Shown here: positions 46,930 through 60,509 of the stretch, piece after piece
Layout: every line of letters begins with the position of its first letter
Numbering within the stretch: the first letter of the stretch is position 1
Translations under genes and position numbers: made by a program
Assembly: GCA_024336345.1 (NCBI GenBank)
Contig: JANFOG010000002.1
Location: forward strand, 2,666,001 to 2,730,000
Origin: Mariannaea sp. PMI_226
Taxonomy: Eukaryota > Ascomycota > Sordariomycetes > Hypocreales > Nectriaceae
Length of the DNA: 64,000 bases
Direction of reading: 5' to 3'
Notes under the pieces: model-generated
Told to the model about the DNA's origin: nothing
The model's database searches: none
Seen by the model: only the letters and a program-made list of their open reading frames with translations

Positions 46930-49900
46930 GATGGTAGCATGGGTTTGAAAGGCGGATGGAGACGAGGACCTAGTGAGATGGGTCGTTTGCCATGCGCGTT
47001 ATCCGGTCGCTTTGTGTCGTTCTTAGTAATATCTGTCTGCTTCGGGGATATCTCTACCTGCGCAAGAGGAGTTGATGTCTGCTAATTCATTTGCAAACTC
47101 TCTCCAAGCGCTCAAGGTGGTCCCGTAATGAGCGATGATGTCGAGCCAAAAGAACCAGGGCTGTCAGCCGACAAATCCAATGGCGTTGCAAAATGGGGCA
47201 CAGTATGGAAGTATATGCATACTGTATCTATTGTCCCAATCTTGCGCACCGCCGACAGTGCGCATATCTTCACTAGCCATTGTTTATCTGCATCGTCGTT
47301 TCTTTTTTTTTTTAAAAAAACATCGAACTGGCTGTATCGTATGAGTTAGCCTCGAGGTATTTTGAACTGATAAATTGGAGTATCTCTCAAGAGAAGCCTT
47401 GGCTACTCCGACACGTGTTATCCTAACATGATCTGGCTACGTCATACTTTGCTATCACTACCATTTGGATATGATGAATAGATATCTACCTACCTATGTA
47501 TACGAGCTTCAGTCGGCCACCTGCAAATTGGCCTTTTTTTGGTATTGCCACGCTCCTCAATTCGTCTAGCCACTGGTAAAGCTGGTTGTCCGGTGTATCA
47601 AGTCCCTCGAAATAATATCGAGGCCAACTTCAGCGACAAGCGTGCGGACCGATTGTTGTTGTCTCAAAAAAACACTGATGTGTCTTCGATTCCCGAGCAT
47701 CTCGAGTCTACCTGTCAAATATAAAGGAAGTATTATGTGTATTTCCCAAGCTCTGAGTGGAACCTGTTAGTCTCGGCCGTCACACAACATTTCTCGCCCT
47801 CGCAGATCTCGGAATCTAGCTCACGCTTGGCTATCATGCGAGATCAAATGTAGTGCATACATACATGACTGAGGACAACACCGGATTGCCCCCCAGCTCA
47901 GAAACCGCTACGTAATACAAACGTATCGCACAAGTTACAGTACTGCGGCTTGGCTCATGATTTCAGATCGACAATTGCCAACCAAGAGTCAGCCTGGGCT
48001 CAGGAAATAGATCTACTCCCCTAGTAGGAAGTCGGTCACACCATCAGAGGGCATGTGCAGTTACCCTACACAACAGCCAGATGTCCTTTTCTCTTCCACT
48101 TCCGTCTCTCATGTCTCACTAGCAGACTACATCACAGTATTCCACGTTCCCGCCATGTTGCGGTGAGGCGTTTGATCTAAACGTACTATGGACTACTGGA
48201 CCTAAAGAGAGTGGAGTCCCCGGTGTAGCAAAAAGAAAGCAAACCCGCACGTTCCTCGCACACACAAGCCCTCTCAAATCGCATATGCACAATTCCGAAT
48301 TCGTCAGCTTGCACTCAGTGCCCTCCCTTATTACCAGTCAGCTACCGTCTGATTGGGTGACGGCGCCGAGGCAGGGATGTTGGCCATGATCCAGTCTCCG
48401 GCACCAGCGCATTTGTACCTGCATATTTGGATAGGTAGGTATAAGGGTGCGCACGGAGTACGGTATCACGAGTCGAAATAACAAGCCACAAATATCTCCA
48501 CACTGCATCCTTATTCGAGGAATATTTGTCTTGGCTCGGTTTGTATATTCCCCTCAAAAATGCCGGCACTGGTAGGTAATGCTACCATAGTACTCCGTAG
48601 TCGAAGACCAAAATCTTCGTCAAAATTCATGAGAAAACGGCAGACTAAATTGTGGCTAAGGGACGATCGCGCGTGAGCGTGAAGTACCCCGGCTCTCGAG
48701 GGAAGAGTTTACTATTCAGAAGTAAACCAACATCTTATCCTGCAAAAATCGGGTTAAACCACGCCAATACTGCGAGCGTGAAAGGGAAAAAATCTCATCA
48801 GAAGTATAGACCGGGCATTCAAGATTCTCATCCGTGGGGGACATCGACTTGTAGACGTGGGGTGCCACATTTGAGCGTCAGGCCTGACTGAGGATAAGAT
48901 CAGCTACCAGATCGCAGCTGAGCCTGGATCCGCTCCGATGAGGGAAAGCCTGCAAGGCGAGGTGGTTGGGATCGACTGAGAACAGTACTTGCAGTGTACT
49001 ACAGGTCTAATGTGGACATGGGAGCTTTGGCCGCAGTATCCATTTCATCCCATAAGAGAGTAAAAGCCCTTGGCTGACTGGAGTTGTGACGTCGACGTGT
49101 TCATTTCAGTTCCCTGCATCAACGATATGTAGACTGTGCAGTAGCTTATATGCATGAAAGCTGGAAATGAAAGTCAAGAAGTGACTAGACCTTCTCCTTT
49201 GGACGATGGCTGTTGCATATTGCCATGTACTTTCCTTTATTCCCAAGAATCAGGGGTTGCTCGGAATATTATCTAGAGCTTCATCAGGGTTGTTTAGTTT
49301 GTGGTCAGCGATCCAATTTCGATCTGGGTGTTGCCTCAATCAGACTTATGACAGAATACCTGACCAGTGATTCGGCTACATCATCATTCAGGTTGGGTTC
49401 CATGTGTATGCACACTACTGACCGGGATAATGGCTAATGGCAATACAAGGTTGCATCCCACCACTCTTGATACTCTTTCAACGATTAGCATGCAATGTAC
49501 TGAAAACAGCCAGCTTAGCTTGACCGCTGGTTCTGTTGAGAACTGTGAGGAGAATATTGCTTCCACGCGCGGCAGTTGCTCAACTGCGTATAACACTTTT
49601 CGACGAGAGATACGCCAGTGCTGCGGAAAAGTCAATTCTAACGAGGACGATCAATGAATAGGGCCTAACTTTTAAAGACAGAATGTCTTTCGGGTTGATA
49701 AAGAAGTGATCTCTAGTATTAGGAGAAGCTCTTGTGACGGAGGGGAGAAGAGGGCGGGTTTTGTGGATAGCTCAAGCCCAACAGTATTTCAGATGGTGTG
49801 ATTGCATGCAGCAGGTAAATTCCAAGTTTCACATTGCTGTTTTCTTGGGAAATGATTTGGGATCAAGGGAAACGTTCTAGGTGCCTGCATCATTTCTAAA

Positions 49901-52900
49901 AGAACGGATCGGTCCTCTTGAAGTAAGTGAAGGTTTTAGGCTTCTTTGCATGGTAACAACAATGAACAGTCATCGCGCCAAAACTGGGGCAAGTTGGTGG
50001 GCTTTTCCCACATTTTGGAGGTAGACATGCGATTAATTTATGGCAGATACCTGAACATAGTTGGGACCACTCAAGCAAGTAGACATTGAAGAGCCGGATG
50101 AACGGGTTAGCCTTCGTTCTTGGCTCATCAGGGCGAACGAAGCGGAGTGTGGAATAAGATTCCTCCGTTCTCGGAGCGTCTCTTGGTCGAGGAAGTTGAG
50201 GCTGAGCTCAGCTCATCACTAGCGGTGGATTTGTTTTTCTTATACTTATTTTTAATTCTGCGGTAATTTGAGACGTAGACAAAAACGAAATCGAGCTGTT
50301 TGTACTGTGAATACACGAGATGAAGTGACGGAGAATACCCTTCAGGGCTTGTGGTCTAGAACTTGAGATGCACAAAGTGAGTTGCGAAATGTCTTAAAAA
50401 CTTGCCTTAGTTCCATGTCATCAACGGAGAAAAGGGACCTCTCAGGACTACGTACCCTGTCTAGCATGTCCTGCAGAGAATGCACGTATCCCCCAAGTTC
50501 TTGGGGCTAATAACTTAGGTGTGATTGGTCGATCATGTTCATGCTACACCTCTCCTTCGCATACGCAGCATTACCTACCTGGTTCTGAATCCCAGTTAAC
50601 TTCAGATGGTTTGGTCCATGGTATCGTAAATTGAGACTCCTAAATAAACCAACAGAGTTCATTGACAAGAACTGCCTAATGGATGGATTTTATTTGCCCT
50701 GCTAGAAGATCAAATTAGCTACTCCCTTCACATTTTCTGAATCTTAGAGGTCAAGAGCTTGAATGGAGGAAGGAGAAAAGAGAGACATTGGAGCCACTGA
50801 CTAGCCTATGAACGCTCTAGCTTGATAGCTCATGAGACATCTTGGGATCCTGCAAAAGTGCGACTCGCCTGATTATGACGTTGTTTGCAGCATCCATTTT
50901 ATTGGATGTCAACTAATTCTGCAGCTGGAAGAATGATCAATTACCTTACACTTCCAACAGATCTTAGAAAGCGATTAGTATTTGTTTGCATACTTGGCAA
51001 GAAATACAGCCACTTGTCGCCGTCGCTATTGAATATGCACTATCAAAGGGGAGAGGTTTTGTCGTTTAACATACCTGAGAGGTCAGACTCTGGGCGCATT
51101 GTGTGGTTCGAAGATCAACAAAACACAGCCATGGCGGAGACGGGCCGCGAATATGGTTGCGGGAGAGGCCGGAGTCTACGCACGGTCTTATGCCAGAGAC
51201 CCAAAACGGCTGCACCTGATCAACAGACAAAGAACCACCCCTGTGATTCGCTGCTGGTGCATGATGCAGCTCGTACTAGCAATTGTTGGGCTGTGGGATG
51301 ACTCGAATTGAAATGGACTTGAGTAACGCTGTGTAACAACGGTATTTTGGAAATGGCTACCTGTACTCGTCTCCGCTTGTCCCGGGGACGAATTGGTGTT
51401 CTAGACGGAGATGCATGACCTACATTGGTGGTCGGAAGCGAGTCGGGTTCAGGATTCTGTTCATTGGTGGGTGAGCGTTCTCTTATTTCGGCATATGTCG
51501 GGCTATTATTTGAGTAAAATTCCCCGTGTTGCGACCGTAGTGTATAGGCATGTGAGAGAATAAGGACCGGGGGCAATGAGCAAGTTGGATGAGTTGTTGA
51601 TGAGGATCTCTCGTGTGGATTGGGTGAATGATGGTGGTGGGGCGGTATCGGTGTTGATGCGACTTGTACCCAAGGTTGGGGTGAACGAAGTGGAGATTAG
51701 ATCAAACTTGGGGCGACTAGTGGCACGTGCAGATGCGGGAGTCGATTTCCCGCGCACTATTCTCACTTGAAGGAGGGGCAGGGGCTCAAGGGCCTACAAA
51801 AGGAGTTGTGGGTTTACGTTGTCTCTTGAAGACGGGAGGGTGGATGGCTAGAAGGGACGGGAACACGAATCTGAGGTGCTTTGATGCGATTTCCGTAATT
51901 ATCATGCGAATTGGTTGCTTGGGGAATCAGGAAGATCCTTTTATCACGGTAACTAGGTACCCATCTTAAGGTTAAGTTAGTAAGTAGCTTAGGTACCGAT
52001 ACAACCTATAGGTGCTGATATCCAGTGTTGCTAGGTAACAAGGTAGGAGGAAGGAGACACCTTGGAGCCTCTGGTAACTGCCCCCAGTGGCACACACATC
52101 TCCTTGCGCTGTTGACTTCTGCTTCTTCTTTCTTCTTTCTCTTTGTTTTTCTTGTGTTGGACTCCCTCTTTCTAACTGGGGATCTAACCTCAATTTACTC
52201 GCCAATCGGTTGTCTCTCCTCAGCGATATCTTTGTTCTCCCCCTTCCCCCTAATTGTAGATCTCCTTTTTCCTTTCTCCGTCGGTTGGCAATTGACGAGA
52301 AACCCCCTCTCCCATTCGCCAGTAGTTGCCGCCGATTGAACCAATTTTCATGAGGTGCGTCCAAATAGAGCTAGTTTGACGCTATTCCTACTCATACATA
52401 CATACACACCACACACATGTGTGCACGCACACGCACACGCACATACACACGCACATCGGTCAGCCCAGATGTACTTGATATTGGACAGAATCAAGAAGTC
52501 CATCACAGTAGGAAGAGGCAAGGCCTCAAATGGTGGCATGCACGCTGACAAGATGGGAGATATCCAAAAATGCCCGCCCGGGGCGTGCATCGGCGGGGCA
52601 CAAACATACCTACCCACTTGCATGTAGGGTGCAACTGACGGCCATGTAACAATACCGCCACTCTCACTGTGCTTTGTGCGTATACATGCATGCAAAGATG
52701 GAGCTACGTAGCCCAGCTTCTGACATCGGAGACTTCATGTGCAGAACGTTTCGGAAGTACAGTCTGCAATGAGATTTTCATCACGCAACCAAACAATCAT
52801 CGCGGTTGCATCGGGCCTTCCACGAAATTCTGGGTCTTCGTATAGAAAGTTGCTTACTCTTAGTTATGCAAGTTGGCCCTCACACTATAAAGAGTGCATC

Positions 52901-55900
52901 TTGTGGGGAGGATAACTATCCTCTCACAGTACTCTAACTCACTTCCGAGCAGGGTTTGCCTGACTCTGCATCAGTCCACCCCAACATGAGCCTTATATTG
53001 CCAAGCGTTTCCTCCACAGATGCAACATGTCCGGATGCCGAGAGATGGAGATTGTGCAACGCCTTGCTCACCGGTACATAGTTATGTGCGTCAGTACAGT
53101 AGGACCCTGGACTCATCACGTCCCCGCCAGGAGTTCAGACCCTAGGTGTCCGACTCCCCGTGCTGTCTCAGCCATGATCTCTGCCCATAATGTTTGAAAG
53201 TACATATTAACTCGTACATAGTAACTCGTGCATACCTCACTATTCGTCGCCTGGAACTTTGGATCCGACACACGGCTACATTTGGGCTGTGCTTCGTGCA
53301 ATGTGCCCTATCCGCTCGGCTATCTGACTGCTTAGCGAGTACAGCTTGATTCTCAGACAAAATCCGAATCGCTAGGAATAATGTTCTGCTAGTGGCCAAG
53401 TTTCCAATAACGTCTTGGACGAGCCTCCCGCCCCTGAGCCACGCACAGACAGGCGCTTGAGAACGAGCATTTGAGAATTGCCGAATCGCACTTGATCCCT
53501 CCCTATCTATTATCGTTTTTAAGCTACTGGTAAGCTATTGAGGTATCCCGGAGTATGGTCTTACCTTGATGATTTGCTTGGCTGAGCCAGTCAATGAGTA
53601 TTTCAACACTAGTCGAGAAAAGAAATGCGAAGCCTTCAAAAGAATAAGCCGCGATCGCTAAAGTTACAAGAACAATTGATTTGATCGCCTATGGCAAAAT
53701 TAGACCCAGAAGCTGCGGCTTCTAGAACTCGAGCCAAAGCCGTGTATCAATTAGTTTCCGGGCTAAGATGCGGTGCTCAGGTCGCGTCTCTTCCTCCAAA
53801 CGTGTTGAGGACGTGAGTTAATTCGATGCTTGGTCAGAAGAAAATGCGGCATGGAGAGGAAAGATAAAGCTGGCATGCGCACATGATGAGACGATGAGGT
53901 ACACTCAACATGCAAACGTTTAAGGAGTCGAATATATTTCGAACCGCTTCTGTTGAGACTTCAACGAACGAAAGATGTGGGATGGTGTCTGAAAAGATAT
54001 GCCTTGTGCAACCGCTCAGGTACGCAGCTGGCTTCATCCTGCATAGGTGGAATCCACCCATTTAGTCACTATTACCCGACACCCCTGTACACATCATATA
54101 CCCGATTGGGAGCTGAAGCCCAAGCTCAGGAATGAGTGACAAGGGTCTTGAGTCGACGACGCCCCTTTCCAAACGCTTGTTGTCAAAGAGAAAAGAGCCC
54201 AGTACCAGGATCTGATTTGAACATTAAATTAGAGCCTTTGAAAGCCGATCCTCACTCTCCTCCACACCTACATGCGGAGTACTTCAAACCCCTTCCGGCC
54301 CCTTCTATCCTTCCTTGTCTCTTCTGTCCCACGCAGAAAGGGAAAAAGAATAAGACTACGATTGGCCCAGTCGTCTTTAGTTGCTGTCCCCAGGGCCACG
54401 GCATGATTCATTCGACGAGACCGCTATCGTGATGATGTGTTCTGTTGGCGCACCAGCCTTCCAGAGATGATAAAAGAAGTGAATCCACTGCATGAATGCC
54501 CTCAGAAATAAAAAAGGAGTTGTCGATATTGTCACAGAAGCGAGTGCGAAGAACTCTAAGCTGGCAAATACGATGTTCGACTATCGACACAAGTCCTTGA
54601 TCATCGATGGCTTTGTTTTGGTTCATTGCGTATGCACAGATCTGTCAACATCTGCTTCTGGTATGCTTCAAACTTGTGTAATGGATCGGAAGATCATATA
54701 ATCACTCACCCCTGCAAGATTTTTGGATGATCTTGTTCAACAATACGTCAAAGAGCCTGGAATCGGTTGCTTACCTGATTTACCCTGCAAATCATCATTT
54801 TGGATTGGTCCAATGATCAAAGCCTTGCGGGTGTTCCACCCTTCGGCTCCTTTGTCTTCCTAGTGCTCCCTCTGTACTTCCTACATCAGGTACATATCTC
54901 GTACTGTACATATGGGAATTATAATTAAGCGTGGTGTGGCTCCAACGCATGGTGCTCCCAAAGGTGGATAGAGGCACACCTGGTTGCTAACTCGTCTGGC
55001 TGCATTAATTGGTGTCACTTTCACAACGAGAAAAGAGAAAAACCGACAAGAGAGAGAAGCAAACGAAGCAAAAGCATTCAGATACCCCGTTGATCCTCGG
55101 TCTCGCCATACGATAGACGCCCAGCCCATCAGCCAACTGGCTCCTACTAATATTACCTGCCTGTGGCGCGCCACTCCGTCAACTCGCCGTCGCCGTCCAC
55201 TCAAATCCACATATTTAGTTGTCGGTGCTAAGCGGTGAATACCCACAAGAGCTGGTGAAGCTGGCCGCCAGTTGGCCCATCAGTACGACGTACTTGGTGC
55301 ATTCTTTCTCTACACACCCTCCCTCCCCGGCCCGTAGGCCTAGCTGCCGCCCGCCGTCGCTGACGGTGTAGCTTTTTTGACTCGGAGGGGGGCGCTAGAG
55401 TCGATCTCTTCCCCCCAAAAGGCACAGGATTCAAATATTCCGCGAAGACCATCTTGAACTGGATGGGTGTTCTGGCTCCAGTTCTTTCTCCTAATTATTC
55501 TCCTGAAGACCGCCTTCATATTTCTACTCTTTTCTTCTTTTTAACTGCATTGATCTCTGAAACATATCAGAATTGTCTGAACCAGCCCTGCATCTCACCC
55601 AAGACAACTGTTTTAGGCTGGATACGCAGAAATGCCAGCCTGCCTTGTTCCCTCAATCACCTCCTGAGTTCTGGCAGACAACGCTATCGAGAACGCCTAC
55701 TTTCCCCTTTCCATTGGTTCGCCATCATCCAACACCCGCCATTGTGTCTTGCATCCTGCATCCGGCACAGTTACTTCTCCAGTTTCTTGCATCGCCGCCT
55801 GGTCCTGCCAAGTTCCTCAACCTGTAACGTCAAATCGTCCCGAAACCAGGGGTACTCTTCGTACCAGGTCCATCAAACTTTGCCACCCAACCTCTAGTTG

Positions 55901-56084
55901 TACCCAGATACCCAACTTGTCTTGGGCTTCCGCCTGGCTCTTAACATCTGGGCTCTTCCTCTACCCCCGGGGACGCACTGTTTTCTTCTCGTTCATGGCA
56001 GTCACTGTTTCTGTCTATTCAAGATCTCGACTTATAGGTATTGATTGTCCTTGGGCGGATGATAGTCTGCCACCAACAGAGCTC
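46930..56084. other. Nine-kilobase gene-poor block
   Basis: I see no convincing intact gene. The first few hundred bases are the PPE1 promoter and the last about 800 are the CT-rich leader of the Zn2Cys6 gene. Short motifs present are ACGGAGTA at 48453-48460, TACTCCGTA at 48591-48599 and TACCTACC near 47480. A CA/CACG microsatellite is at 52396-52457. Two places on the minus strand, about 51.1-51.6 kb and 52.9-53.4 kb, have longer spliceable open stretches that might be decayed genes (see findings). Confidence 0.5.
52396..52457. repeat. CA/CACG microsatellite
   Basis: CATA units pass into CACACA and then CACGCA units. Composed of alternating purine and pyrimidine, so potentially Z-DNA-forming. 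Confidence 0.85.
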
Positions 56085-57373
56085 ATGACCTCCGTCATGG
56101 CATATCATTACTCTCCACAGCCTCTCCTCAATGGAGAATTGGATATGCCGCACCCGGCTTATTCTTCTTCAGCGTACAACACACCTTTCCCGGCTCCTGA
56201 TATAGAAACAGCTGCCTCAAATTTTGAGGCTCAGCAACATTTTTTGCCAGACAAAAAACGAAACAAGCTCGGGTACCATAGAACAACGATCGCCTGCGGT
56301 AAGTATATTTCCATGTGAAACTAATTGATCCCTTAGCGCTGAACTCTTCTATCAGGTCACTGTCGAAAACGCAAGATAAGATGCGTTCCTGCACAGACAG
56401 ATCTACAAGGTCGATGTGTGAACTGCATCCGCTTGAAGAAAGAATGCGAATTCTACCCCGTTGACCAACCTCCGCCATCAGAGGGAAGATCTACACAGCT
56501 GACCAAGATATCCCCAGCACCTACAGGTGTCCCCCATCCATTTCCAAATGCAGCATTGAATAAAAACCCAGTAGAGACGCCTGCGTCTCATCCGTTCAAC
56601 CCGTTGGTGCAGTCGATACCCAGCAGCGCAGCAACTCCAACTCTCAAATCAGATGGCACTAAGTCACTCCCTAATGACACAAAAGGTCCGTACGAATGCC
56701 CTTCGATCCTGTTGGGTGGGATACTTATAGTGATTGAATAGCCCCTTTGCCTTCACTGACCGAGACTCCGTTTGAATTTGGTGGCCAACCCGTGGCGACT
56801 TGGGTCTCTCCGGATGCGAACCACAGCCCCAGTTCTAAACCAGCCGATATGAACCAAAACTGGAGGGGATATCCTTCCGAATCTCCTAGCGACGCCCGAT
56901 TTTCTCCATTTGGACCAACTCCTGCTTCAGCTTCTTGGACACCGGGAAGCTCAGAGACTGGATCTCGAGAGGACTCGTCCTGGGCAAGCTACCCCCCGCC
57001 CAGTCGTTCCATGTCCTATGGTGGTGAGCCGTTAGCCGTCCCCCAAGCGCAATTCCCCTCGGGGCATCAACAGTTAGATCGGAGGGCGTCCGCTCTCTCC
57101 GATGTCTACACGTCATCGATGGGTGTGCCTGTTAGCGGGATAGAAGCAAGCGTCACGTCATGTGTAGAGTCTACAGGACCGCTGTCTGCGGGCGTGGTTC
57201 CTCCATCTCCATTTGGAGAATGGAGCGAGGCACCACAAGCACCGTCAATTCCTACTTACACGTATCCGGCTTGGGGGCATGGAGAAGATGCGATGGGTCA
57301 ATCGGGGTACCCAGAGCCTGGTCCCCTCGCCGATAACGAGTCTCCCCAGTGTGCATATTTTGGCACCAGGTAA
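56085..57373 (+). CDS. Zn2Cys6 (C6) transcription factor
   Basis: Three exons (56085-56298, 56356-56685, 56742-57373) join in frame to 391 residues; introns are 57 and 56 nt, with donors GTAAGT and an unusual GTCCGT. The Zn2Cys6 DNA-binding domain crosses the first intron: TTIACGHCRKRKIRC, then GRCVNCIRLKKEC (Cys71, 74, 81, 92, 95, 102; spacing 2-6-10-2-6). The rest is Pro/Ser-rich and shows no fungal_trans domain, so it is a short regulator. Start could equally be the in-frame ATG at 56097 (MAYHYSPQPLLNGELDMP). The stop is a TAA at 57371-57373. The same frame stays open for a further 71 codons to 57586, which I treat as 3' untranslated for now. The regulated process is unknown. Confidence 0.88.
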
Positions 57374-60300
57374 AACAACAACTATTATGAGAGCGGTATA
57401 TCCGTGTCTCTGGAGACTGATTCTGCGAGCAATCAGAGTCCAGTAGTCTCTGAACACGACGATAAAGAAGATCAACAGCTGCAGGAGGGAGTTCATTTTC
57501 AAGGTCTAAGTGGCACGACTACAATAAGTATCGTGGCGAGATCATCCCAGCCAAACCTGCGAAGAGTGTTGGTGGGTTACTTTTAACGATCGGTTAGACC
57601 GGGTGCTGTCGATCAAACCGAATGAAACTCCAACGGTATGAATAGCCGTGACTACAGCTTTGATCCGTAATGAGCATTATAACAAAGACCATAATTAAAA
57701 TTCAAAATTAATCACGATCATAACTTGGGAAGTTAGCAGGTAGTGGTTCTTGGGGCTGTTCGGAATTCAAGTGTGTTATTCATTCTTTGATAGTCCTCCC
57801 CCTTGGCAACTGCAGATGGTGATGCAAAAGCAACAGTGCATAGTCGGCATGCGATATGACAAAAAGAGGCAAGACATGCACATTCTTTGTGCATTTGACA
57901 CAGGTGTCGCCCCAAGACTCCGACCGAGAGGGATACAAGGACGAGTTGTTAGACGGGGGTGCCAAAAGGTGAAAGCCACTCACTCATACGGTGGTTTTGA
58001 AATTGCCAAGAGCTCATGAGAGCCAATTGTCAATATTCTACTCCTCGGCTTTTTCAAACCTATTCAAGTTTGTCAATAATGCAATACCAAACGAAGCCGC
58101 TGCTCCATTGTCGTTCTGATAGGTCAGGCTGCCGGTATGTTGATGACCCTTTCGGGGGCCCCCCTGCCCCTGAAAACTGGACCTAGCAACTCCCGCAAAT
58201 GCCTGCATACAAGGAAGACAATGCTATTTTCAAAGTACAGATTGCCACACCATTGATTTGGTGGGGATGGTTAAATAATTTCGGGGCATTTAATCAAAAC
58301 AAACAAAAACCCGAATACAATCTTTCGTATCGAAGCGTGGCGTCCAGCGTCCCAAAGTGGCGACAAGTTTTCAGCTCCCCACTATATCTCAGCTGGGCAA
58401 GGGGGAAGAGGCGCATCAGATCAATGCTACATACGTCCTTATTAGTACTCAGTCGTCTGGTTTCTGTTTTGTTTGCAGAAGTTATCCAGTCGAGACGATG
58501 GTTAAATGTTGGTGGATTATTTGTAATTTTATTTTACCTCTTCTATTTTGGCGGTACGAGTCTCATCTGGTGGATAAACTCGGGGATCCATCGATACAAC
58601 TGCAGAGTCTCTTGTAGCTCGTTCAGAAATGAAGATCTGAAGTCTTGTAATAAGTCGTGTCCAATGAAAGTCAAAGGGTGCCCTCGTGCAGAACGGCGGT
58701 AGGAGACCTCGGGCTCCTTTTTCATGCCCAGTGAGGCTTTTCGACGGGGTTTCTACTTGATATGAGAGGGCGCCATCGTATAGCTAAATTTCCCAAGCTT
58801 GGATGTTTGAGGCCCTCTCGACTCAGCAGTTTACGGGGGTTACCATATCACCGTTGCGATTCTGAAACTACCTAGGTACATAGATATTGTCTCCTCCAAT
58901 TCTCAAGGGATCCAGACAAGATAGTGGATCTGCTGTCAGTTAGTTTAACTCGCCATGCAGGAGAAGATAAGTTGATTGTTGTATATGCCATGTATACGAT
59001 ACCTATATTGAATACCTAGCTGTCAAGTTGTCGGCATCTATGTCAAGTCAGCATCATCAATACGCCATGCCAAGATTGGTGAACTTTCCAGATGTCAGTC
59101 TATGCAAATGAATTAACCATCTATGGGAAAGTGAAATTGTCCATTCAATTTGATACAGCTCCCTAGGTAAGTTATTAAGGCAAAGTAGCTGGGCTTGATA
59201 ACCGGGTGAATATGACAGACCCTATTTGTGCTTAAAATATCAAGAAAAGGGTACCAAGGCGTTTAGTAGTCACAGGCAAGGGGGTGAGGGTAGGGGTGCG
59301 TGTATATATATGTCAGTGTTTCGCTCCTTTGAGTTCTCAATAGACATACATCCACTTTCATGGCCTTCATTTAGCCGAGAAGCAAAGAGAAAGCCGTCAA
59401 GTTGAAGCAAACACAACACTGGCAGGCACTTCCCAGTGAGTCACCCACTCAAGCCTATAAATTGTATATCAGTATAGCTCACCTACCATAGGCCCCAGTA
59501 TAGATATAGTAAAGACTTATGATAATGGTTATAAATATGGAGAGGATGGCCAGAGACGCTCTGTTATTAGAAAAACTTATTCAATGCTCCTTTCAAAAGT
59601 AAATGCCGTGTGTAAACATGTGGCACAAAGGAGGATTATGATAGACTTGCTGCTGTTCTATATGATAACCTGGTTTGGCCACCTTAAGAGTTTGTTTTGG
59701 TAGATATTATTTCACGATTGTGTTACCTTTGGTGAAGACCGAGCTGGGTTTATAACCCTACATGAGGCCGCCGCTCGATCTTTTTTGCTCGGCAGGGGTA
59801 CTCGGTCCGAGTATTTACAAATAGGCCAAGGCTATTAAAATGGCATAAGTTTGAGAAGAATCATGATTTCAGTGCGGAAGAGGGTATGCTGAGGCTTTGA
59901 GAATATCCCGAAGTGAGATGTAGTAGCCCCCCCCCCCCCCATTTTTATTTGTTGCTATTGCTACTTGATTTCTTCGCGAAAGGCGAGTGTTAAATGATCA
60001 ATTGTCCCGGTGAAGAGTGTCTCTCGAACTTAGCTTTCGGGGATGAGGTACAGTAGTACCCTAGGTGGTTAGGAGACTGTCAACAAGGGGTAAATAAGTA
60101 GGTAGGTAGATCAGCAGAGATGCGGTGATGTGGTGACTTTGGAACAGATTCCAATATGGCAATGACGTCAAGCTAACGATAACGGTATTTGTTTACTGGC
60201 CATGGCACATAAAGGCACAAGCCAGCTCCTTAGTCTATCTCAGTCGATACCATGTGTGCCGCTAGCTACAATGAAGATCGAGATGATGGAACTCAGTAGG

Positions 60301-60509
60301 CATGGTAATTGCATACAATGCGACGACAGATGGAGAGTAGGTTGTGTCAGTTATTACAAATTATATGACATATAAAATCACATGGTATGCTAGAGGCAAA
60401 TCAACTAACTCCAAGCTCATGGCCCCTATATAGGGCATGATATTCATGCAATCCCAGCCCGGCCATATGACCTCAAAAAAATATCTCAAATAAAAGCCAC
60501 CAACCATCA
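57374..60509. other. Gene-poor AT-richer stretch, about 3.1 kb
   Basis: A 167-codon ATG-initiated frame at 58199-58702 has one hydrophobic segment but no recognisable domain. A 14-C run lies at 59927-59940 and TAGGTAGGTAGATC at about 60098-60111. I see no supportable gene. Confidence 0.45.
59927..59940. repeat. Homopolymer of 14 C
   Basis: An uninterrupted C run followed by an A/T-rich stretch; length is likely to be uncertain. Confidence 0.9.

Noticed and set aside
48652..48980. Basic frame and GC-richer segment considered as a structured RNA or small gene
   Set aside because: No ATG start, no tRNA A/B boxes, no snoRNA C/D boxes in proper order, and no match to 5S or snRNA features that I know.
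50885..51301. 138-codon plus-strand frame
   Set aside because: Begins at a non-ATG codon, no domain, and it overlaps the possible relic on the other strand.
55749..56084. Upstream in-frame extension of the Zn2Cys6 protein
   Set aside because: The extra 112 residues are Ser/Pro/Cys low-complexity from the CT-rich leader; the later ATG codons give a start typical of short C6 regulators.
58199..58702. 167-codon ATG-initiated frame with one hydrophobic segment
   Set aside because: No recognisable family and composition follows the AT-rich surroundings; a single membrane-like stretch is expected by chance in T-rich DNA.
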